Of a stretch of 64,000 bases of DNA, positions 61,001 through 64,000 are shown one piece after another (position 1 is the stretch's first letter; the number at the start of each line of letters is the position of its first letter). The translations under genes were made by a program, and so were the position numbers. The notes beneath the pieces were generated by a model. The model was not told the DNA's origin. It did no database searches and worked only from the letters and a program-made list of their open reading frames with translations. This DNA is from Membranipora membranacea (Eukaryota > Bryozoa > Gymnolaemata > Cheilostomatida > Membraniporidae). Location of the stretch: positions 31,596,283-31,660,282 of the forward strand of contig OU612066.1 of NCBI GenBank assembly GCA_914767715.1, written 5' to 3'.

Positions 61001-64000
61001 GATTCCCCGTCTGGGAGAATTTTTTGTTCTGGCTTCTCACCTCATAATAGCAAGTAGTGACTGCGCAACCATTTTTGTTGTTGATGTGAGTATTCGGGAT
61101 AAAAACATAACCTGAGTAAACAGCGAATACTTAGACTTTTGACAGCACATTGCAAGGAATTTCAAAGAGAAACGTTGACGTGTTGACTTATGGTCCAGAA
61201 AACAACTTACAAGTACAAAGTTGTTGAGAGCAGTGTCGCTGCTGAGCACGTCTCCTACAGTTAAGTTTTGTCCAGGCCTGTTCCACATGTTGAGCTCTGT
61301 CTTAATAGATCCTAAGAGTCTCTCCATAACATAACCAAACTTAAGGAACTCAGGGTTGGTTCCAAACATGGGCTGCAGTATTCCAAAGAATGTTTGAGAA
61401 ATCCTGCAAATCGAAAATTAAGAGAAAATGTATATTTATGGCATGTTCAGAAAACTCCATTTACATACGATTGCTAGTTGTGACCACCGTTGTTTGGTTG
61501 GAGATTGAGAAAACCCATCTGAGACAGGTTTGATTCCATAGGCTTGATAATGATTCAACTGATTGGAAAATAATAAAGAACATTCTGTAGGCGTATTATC
61601 AATTATACGAGAGAAGATAATTTCCTGATTAGCTTCATCAAATTCAGTTTATAACCAAGACAATACTTACGTATCTACAAGTGCCATCTGGTCAAAGTTA
61701 CTGAGCCTTGAGAGAACTCCCTCCCAGACGGTAGCATTGAGCCATGACCAGTCAGGGTCAAGTACAAACTTAGGTGGGTTTGTGATGATGGAAGTGATAA
61801 GCTCACTGAGTCTGTTTGATCGGTAAAGGAGAAGTGACATGTTTACTGGTGCTGTGTTGTTAAGCTGAAAAAAGAAATGACGCATATTCTGATAAATACT
61901 TGGAGAAGAGGCCAACATTGATCGCTAATGACGGTACCATTTCCCATCAAAGTATAATTAAATCACAATGTATATAATGCCCTGGAAGTATTCATTGCAA
62001 CTTTGAGTAGATGTAACTTTGATGTATCGTAGACCAAGAGACTGAGTGATTAGTAAGTCTACAATCAGACCAATGATATCTTCACCAGGACACGCCGAAG
62101 AATTCCCAAAATGCAGTATTCTGTTATTCTTTTCGTGTTCAACATGGATGATGTAATGTGGAAAATTTTGAAAATGTCATAATATTTTTGAGAGAAATTC
62201 CTTGCAGTTGCAATTTTCCACAGCCAACTCTCAATCGTATGTATCTGATTTGTCTAGAGCAGTGAGAAGCTATCTTACCTCGGCCATGATATAATCAATA
62301 CTGACATCAGACATGACCTCTTCCATGACAACAGTCCAGTTAGTCATACAGAACTGAGTGAGGATAGCAGAGACATCAATGTTAGTACCCTGTGGTGCTG
62401 TGAGGTATGTACCAGCTGGATTAGTACATAGAGAAGTCAGCGCTGCTTCGGGAGAAGGCATGTAGAACAGAGACTGGAACTAAAATAGATCATATACATG
62501 TACAATGATATATAGATAGGTGCCTTCTCGGTCTACGCGTCGTGGTGTTACAGGGAGCAGCAGGTAATAATTGGGTGTTTTGGCCATGACCTCCGATGCT
62601 ATCCAAAGCAAAAGATGATCATCCCCTCAAAACAAGTATGCCTAAATGCTAGTAGTTATATCCTTGCAGTACTGATGCAAGTGAAAATCTTATAAGATAA
62701 GTTTTCCACCAGCAACCACCAATTTAAAAATTCTGAAGAATTCAGAGCTGATGGTTGTGATTTTGATATAATTTTTTACCTCCTGTGTGAGACCAGATGC
62801 AACTATTATCTCCACAATATCAGACAGATGCTTCAGCATGTCGAAAGCTTTCACTGTCTCTGGTGCGTTCTCAAAGAAACTGGTGATGTTTATCTCAGTC
62901 CCTGTGAAAAAATAACAACTTATTTTATTTAATATACTGGAAATTTATGTATAGCTAGCATATTGGTTGGTATCTACGTGTTTGGAATGTGGAATACTTA
63001 GATTTTTAGTTGTCTTTCCTTGCTTTGAGTGGGCACAACCACACAAAAACTATGCCAACGCTCTTATTCTTACAGCTTTCCGATTTTAAAATAAATTTTA
63101 CAAACATACTGTTGAAAAGTTCTAGTTTCCTGACAGTAACATCAAGTACAGCGTTGACGATATTGAGCTGAGGAATATTCACTTCTCCCAGCATCATATC
63201 ACCCATAATTGTCTGTAATACTCCTACCAGCCTGACAAAAAGACATTGAATGCCTCAATAAACATCTTGTCGAAGCATAATAATAAAGGAGACATGAGAC
63301 AAATTTGCATTTCTTTTGAAGAACAATAATATCATCCCGCAAACAAGTCAAATTGGATAAAATTGTCTCAGTCAGGACAACCCATCACAAAAAATGATTT
63401 TTGTATTCTTTGGCTAATACTTTCGACATCATTAAATAGTGATGATAGGAAATTACTGATGAGAATAATGAGAAATTTTAGTATAGCGACAAATAAATAT
63501 CAAGTTAATCCTTACCTCATAGGGTCAAATGTGACATATTGTAATTGGTATGCGAATCTGTTTATCACTCCCTGCCATACTTGAGGGTTGGCCCAGAATG
63601 GTATGGTCTGTTCTAGTGTGTCAAGGTTGAGCTTCATTAGAGCACTGACACGGTATGTCAGCTCTGACAGGGATAAGATCAAATCTGACACCACTGTGCT
63701 GTTGTTGTCAAAATGTGTCGGCATCTATAATATTACATAAGAAATGTAAATATAAGTTTGATGGAAGAATTACAAGCTAATATTGTGAACTTCATCAACA
63801 CCTTTGTTATGAAAATGAATATAGGATATCTGATATACTTTGTTTTGCTTGAGATAGAGCAATAATATTAGCATTAGCATTATAGACTGATTGTTCTAAG
63901 AACAAAACTATTATTCTGTTGAGTTGTTGCTGCTGCTTCACACATACCTCAAAAGATGGTAGCATATCCACAAGCTCTTGTTGTATGAGAGTAAAGTTGA
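19280..64000 (-). CDS. Giant ABCA-type ABC transporter (5' end beyond window)
   Basis: One continuous gene. I traced 66 exons, listed in the segment entries below. Every junction is GT/AG and every phase agrees, giving ~4,341 residues to a TAA at 19280-19282. Order N to C: exofacial domain 1 (at least ~2,770 residues), TMD1, NBD1, exofacial domain 2 and TMD2, NBD2, C-tail. The order, the ABCA-specific [20 protein letters not shown] and YKIRMDIDN stretches, and the final VFIQFA mark subfamily A. Known members export or flip lipids. The huge N-terminal ectodomain resembles ABCA12/ABCA13 in scale (human ABCA13 is about 5,058 residues; ABCA1 is 2,261), but orthology is not shown. Residues are missing only at the N-terminus: the first coding bases seen (63948-64000) encode [12 protein letters not shown]. 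Two exons (44395-44436 and 38264-38404) are frame-neutral and might be skipped. Confidence 0.93.
22722..23820. other. 1.1-kb intron in TMD2 of the ABCA gene
   Basis: It is non-coding. The stretch 22981-23028 is a half copy of the foldback element at 59797-59910 (shared GTGGCTGATAATG, TGCTA, CTATC and CAGT blocks). I see nothing else. Confidence 0.5.
25274..25296. repeat. (TA)n microsatellite in an ABCA intron
   Basis: It is an uninterrupted run of about ten TA units between the exons at 24866-25004 and 25440-25599. A shorter one lies at about 41150-41163. Confidence 0.8.
27435..27998. mobile_element. Non-autonomous hAT-type element with 8-bp target duplication
   Basis: The element is 564 bp. 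The ends CAGGGGTGCCCAACCT and AGGTTGGGCACCCCTG are perfect inverted repeats of the hAT CAGGGG type. Both flanks carry the identical 8-bp duplication GTATACTC (27427-27434 and 27999-28006), as expected for hAT insertion. The subterminal ATGGCTCATGAG and AAATGGCTCATGTGAG also pair. Inside, 27665-27760 is a tandem array of about four ~21-bp units (TTTGCAAAATGCTTACAAAA). No transposase is present, so it would depend on a helper. It sits in the ABCA intron between 27223-27374 and 28230-28432. Confidence 0.9.
27665..27760 (+). repeat. ~21-bp tandem array inside the hAT element
   Basis: About four units of TTTGCAAAATGC(T/C)TACAAAAA are present, the last ones shortened. Confidence 0.8.
28534..28720. 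mobile_element. Second hAT-like MITE with 8-bp target duplication
   Basis: The element is 187 bp. The left end is CAGGGTTGTATCCAT and the right end, reversed, is CAGGGCTGTATCCAT. The flanking duplication GGTACAAT is perfect (28526-28533 and 28721-28728). An internal TAGGGCC/GGCCCTA hairpin is present. It is unrelated to the neighbour at 27435 except by superfamily. A short (AATAC)n run follows at 28729-28755. Confidence 0.85.
29346..29563 (-). mobile_element. tRNA-derived SINE
   Basis: On the minus strand the head reads GATGGCGCAATCGGTTAGCG, essentially the D-arm/A box of the tRNA-Asn genes in this window. GCTATTCACTGCC follows, then the B box GGGTTTGAGCCCC. An unrelated body (CCAGCACCCTCGGGTGTATA) and an A-rich tail (AAAAGAAAAAAATAC) come after. 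A diverged second copy is at 15541-15625. It lies in the intron between ABCA exons 28948-29073 and 29920-30167. Confidence 0.72.
30285..30356 (-). tRNA. tRNA-His (anticodon GTG)
   Basis: This is a 72-nt gene with a complete cloverleaf. The acceptor GCCATGA pairs with TCATGGC, with discriminator A. The anticodon stem TCGCG/CGCGA encloses TTGTGGC. The T loop is GGTTCGAATCC. G-1 is not encoded and would be added after transcription, as in other eukaryotes. A T7 terminator lies about 30 nt downstream on its strand (near 30250). Confidence 0.96.
30769..30842 (+). tRNA. tRNA-Asn (anticodon GTT), copy 1
   Basis: This is a 74-nt gene. The acceptor GTCTTCG pairs with CGAGGAC through one T-G pair, the anticodon stem is TCGAC-TGTTAAT-CG, the T arm is GGTGG-TTCAAGC-CCACC, and the discriminator is G. 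TTTT terminator at 30847-30850. Only about 30 bp upstream (AATATCGAGGAGTTGCCC...) matches the other copies, so it lies outside the tandem array. Confidence 0.97.
31664..31925. mobile_element. MITE with long (~60-bp) inverted ends
   Basis: The left end TAGAAATTGTCCCCCCTGGT continues as CATCTATGAGGTATTTAAGC and CTAGTGCTGTACGAGCCCAA. All three stretches recur inverted at the right end with few changes. The TA at both outer edges suggests a TA-inserting family. The middle is AT-rich and non-coding. Confidence 0.75.
32036..32069. repeat. Perfect 34-bp palindrome, CACAGAGTAAGGATAT family, copy 2
   Basis: The half site TATCACAGAGTAAGGAT is followed by its exact reverse complement with no spacer. 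The same sequence with a slightly longer centre lies between the H2A and H2B promoters. Confidence 0.8.
32099..32410. mobile_element. Harbinger-like MITE with TAA duplication
   Basis: The element is 312 bp. The inverted ends GGCCACACCAAATTAATGTC (continuing TTGATCTAGAT) match over about 32 bp with one mismatch. TAA flanks both sides (32096-32098 and 32411-32413), the TWA target typical of PIF/Harbinger. The interior has degenerate repeats of GGAGGGAATTCCATTTTAT. No transposase is present. Confidence 0.75.
32692..32765 (+). tRNA. tRNA-Asn (anticodon GTT), copy 2
   Basis: It is identical to copy 1 over all 74 nt and is the first gene of the tandem array. TTTT terminator at 32770-32773. Confidence 0.97.
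32835..32898 (+). repeat. 32-bp direct duplication
   Basis: CTCACTTATACCATGCAATC followed by CTTTTTGCATGC occurs twice in a row. It lies just downstream of tRNA-Asn copy 2 and is absent from the other units. Confidence 0.8.
33306..33349. repeat. 44-bp palindrome (CCAGAGACT family), copy 2
   Basis: Inverted arms ATCAGAGGCTATGGATA and TATCTATAGTCTCTGGT. The outer arm CTATAGTCTCTGG is identical to the right arm at 3344-3373. It abuts the start of the second tRNA-Asn unit. Confidence 0.55.
33595..33668 (+). tRNA. tRNA-Asn (anticodon GTT), copy 3
   Basis: Its 74 nt are identical to the other copies. TTTT terminator at 33673-33676, followed by a C-rich stretch. Confidence 0.97.
34560..34633 (+). 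tRNA. tRNA-Asn (anticodon GTT), copy 4
   Basis: Its 74 nt are identical to the other copies. TTTT terminator at 34638-34641. Confidence 0.97.
35781..35854 (+). tRNA. tRNA-Asn (anticodon GTT), copy 5
   Basis: Its 74 nt are identical to the other copies. The base just before the gene and the preceding GAGGAGTTACCCC block have diverged here. TTTT terminator at 35859-35862. Confidence 0.97.
38264..38404 (-). other. 141-nt symmetric exon candidate in the TMD1-NBD1 linker
   Basis: The acceptor is TTTGAATTTAG and the donor GAAG|GTAGAA. The exon is phase 1 at both ends, matching the flanking exons, and encodes 47 Ser/Asp/Asn-rich residues. The frame is open whether it is included or skipped. Confidence 0.6.
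38264..41495 (-). other. ABCA segment: TMD1 and linker to NBD1
   Basis: Exons: 41198-41495, 40656-40846, 39924-40062, 39406-39616, 38878-39006, 38264-38404. The first span is [19 protein letters not shown], followed by [58 protein letters not shown] and further spans. After ...[20 protein letters not shown] comes an unusual Cys/His/Lys-rich linker ([10 protein letters not shown], then [10 protein letters not shown]). The last exon (47 codons, phase 1-1) adds an acidic Ser-rich stretch ([13 protein letters not shown]) before NBD1. It fits both phases but could be alternatively used. Confidence 0.85.
42106..42585 (-). repeat. Triplicated intron-exon boundary in the ABCA gene
   Basis: Three degenerate tandem copies run across the intron that follows exon 42566-42744. 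Each has TTTTA-ACTGACAA, then CTGAAATT-GG, then a copy of the exon's last bases with its donor (plus strand CACCT-TCCAGGCTGATACAG). The exon-like ends lie at about 42241, 42423 and 42563; the last is the real exon end. All three keep a GT at the donor position on the minus strand. Confidence 0.7.
43194..43243 (+). repeat. Short direct duplication in an ABCA intron
   Basis: CAGTGAATAACGGCCCAGTT occurs twice about 27 bp apart in the intron between exons 42566-42744 and 43680-43930. Confidence 0.75.
44395..44436 (-). other. 42-nt microexon candidate in the ABCA gene
   Basis: The acceptor is TGAATTTATTCAG and the donor CAG|GTATCT. The exon starts and ends in phase 1, matching its neighbours, and encodes 14 residues ([14 protein letters not shown], with the last codon shared). 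The frame stays open with or without it. Confidence 0.6.
45179..50380 (-). other. ABCA segment: middle of exofacial domain 1
   Basis: Exons: 49951-50380, 48667-49695, 48232-48394, 47865-48031, 47073-47275, 46616-46775, 46213-46317, 45683-45889, 45179-45377. The 1,029-nt exon is the largest in the gene. The sequence is helical-looking, rich in Leu, Met, Asp and Asn, with many N-x-S/T sites. It keeps traces of the upstream repeat, for example CDP...[31 protein letters not shown] and [15 protein letters not shown]. Here several module parts share an exon (49951-50380 and 48667-49695), as if introns had been lost or exons fused. Confidence 0.82.
47530..47577 (+). repeat. 23-bp tandem duplication in an ABCA intron
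   Basis: AAAGGAGGGCAGGTCTGTAT plus AAC is repeated twice exactly, in the 589-bp intron 47276-47864. Nothing else is recognised in that intron. Confidence 0.8.
50655..50683 (+). repeat. AAGATTGC microsatellite
   Basis: GCAAGATT is repeated about three times in tandem within the intron 50381-50802. Confidence 0.8.
52005..52115 (+). repeat. Degenerate TTTTCCTAGTCATAG tandem repeat
   Basis: Several ~18-20-bp units of (A)TAGTTTTCCTAGTCATAG are present between ABCA exons 51711-51988 and 52212-52419. Confidence 0.65.
53841..53916 (+). repeat. ATGATATAT tandem repeat beside a splice donor
   Basis: Period-8 units of ATATATG run up to the donor of exon 53919-54101, leaving only a few bases of ordinary intron. 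Confidence 0.75.
56287..56580. mobile_element. Foldback MITE, TAGACCAAG family, copy 3 (long)
   Basis: Ends TAGACTGAGTGTGGTCCATT on the left and CAATTGGATTAAACTTGATCTA-type on the right. The element is 294 bp, about 170 bp longer than copy 2, through extra AT-rich sequence in the centre. It lies in an ABCA intron (56165-56672). Confidence 0.65.
57581..57673. mobile_element. TAGACCAAG-family MITE, copy 4 (left end lost)
   Basis: The right half is good (GGAGCAACTCCAAATGCAGA, then GGACCAAACTTGGTCTA). On the left only GCATTCCAGTTGCTC remains. Confidence 0.6.
59001..59063. mobile_element. TAGACCAAG-family MITE, copy 5 (left half only)
   Basis: AGATCAAGTTTGGTCCATTT, then GCCTGC, GGAGTTGCCCC and CCACTGGTCACGCC. 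No right half is found. Confidence 0.6.
59797..59910. mobile_element. Foldback element CTGTGCCGCGATAG
   Basis: The element is 114 bp. The left arm CTGTGCCGCGATAGCTGGTT and the rest of the arm (GTAGCATCTCATTAGCAACC) are inverted at the right end with few changes. Nearly the whole element is a hairpin. A half copy lies at 22981-23028. There is no obvious target duplication. Confidence 0.7.
60308..60433 (-). repeat. 63-bp tandem duplication next to an ABCA splice donor
   Basis: Two copies of a 63-bp unit (AGTGGCAT-C-AT-ATCATCC ... ATGTCACTACCAGCAA-TTGTG) lie at 60308-60370 and 60371-60433, just downstream of exon 60448-60556. Because 63 is a multiple of three, a short open frame with repeated AGSDI / TVDD motifs arises; it is not in frame with the exon. 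Confidence 0.75.
60946..61017 (+). tRNA. tRNA-Glu (anticodon TTC)
   Basis: This is a 72-nt gene. The acceptor TCCCAGG pairs with TCTGGGA, the anticodon region is CCCACGCTTTCACCGTGG, the T arm is GGGG-TTCGATT-CCCC, and the discriminator is G. A T6 terminator is at 61020-61025. It lies in the intron between ABCA exons 60448-60556 and 61211-61403, on the opposite strand. Confidence 0.96.

Larger units (their letters stand above)
50803..64000 (-). other. ABCA segment: tandem three-exon modules of exofacial domain 1
   Basis: Exons: 63948-64000+, 63516-63724, 63110-63231, 62780-62901, 62279-62479, 61671-61864, 61211-61403, 60448-60556, 59548-59741, 58790-58952, 58240-58493, 57708-57917, 57110-57336, 56673-56803, 55981-56164, 55422-55536, 54990-55213, 54406-54661, 53919-54101, 53285-53493, 52709-52945, 52212-52419, 51711-51988, 51300-51501, 50803-50966. 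They cycle through A, B and C types. Type A has two Cys and a motif such as [13 protein letters not shown] or [14 protein letters not shown], then an acidic FDI. Type B often has W with N-glycosylation sites, for example [17 protein letters not shown]. Type C has L-x-x-LL-x-N/D, for example [18 protein letters not shown] ends in phase 0, B mostly in phase 2, C mostly in phase 0. No known domain name is assigned. Confidence 0.8.

Overview
This is nuclear DNA of an animal, almost certainly an invertebrate. The evidence is intron-rich genes with GT/AG junctions, a replication-dependent core histone cluster whose 3' ends carry the histone stem-loop and a U7-type downstream element, an ankyrin-repeat/SOCS-box protein (a metazoan architecture), eukaryotic tRNA genes with pol III terminators, and many small foldback (MITE-like) repeats. 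Lineage cannot be fixed by eye. Compact introns and ordinary animal histones would fit an early-branching animal such as a sponge or cnidarian, but that is a guess.

Layout. Positions 1-4477 hold no convincing gene, only small repeats. Positions 4516-11584 (+) hold a seven-exon ankyrin/SOCS-box gene, which I joined in frame to an 890-residue protein. Positions 13054-17201 hold an intronless histone cluster of two divergent pairs, H3(-)/H4(+) and H2A(-)/H2B(+). Each gene ends in the same 16-nt stem-loop plus a nearly identical 25-nt downstream block. No H1 is visible. From 19280 to the right edge (64000), on the minus strand, runs one enormous ABC subfamily A (ABCA) transporter gene. I traced 66 exons whose phases all agree (64 core exons plus two symmetric exons that could be cassettes). 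They give the C-terminal ~4,340 residues; the N-terminus lies beyond the window.

The ABCA protein has, from N to C: a giant exofacial region of at least ~2,770 residues, TMD1, NBD1, TMD2 and NBD2, and a C-terminal VFIQFA motif. The distal part of the exofacial region is built from tandem copies of a roughly 200-residue module, normally encoded by three exons (A, B, C) with recurring intron phases. Seven consecutive sets can be followed before the pattern blurs into larger exons. A dibasic R-T-K-R site lies shortly before the first membrane span.

The introns of this gene host other genes and repeats. One 6.3-kb intron inside NBD1 contains tRNA-His and five identical tRNA-Asn genes, four of them in a degenerate ~1-kb tandem array. 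Another intron holds tRNA-Glu. Introns also carry two hAT-type MITEs with perfect 8-bp target duplications, a Harbinger-like element, a tRNA-derived SINE, several palindromic elements, and a triplicated copy of one exon's 3' end with its splice donor.

The three protein loci have no obvious functional link. The histone pairs presumably act together in S-phase chromatin assembly, the ankyrin/SOCS protein as an E3-ligase substrate adaptor, and the ABCA protein as a lipid exporter or floppase.
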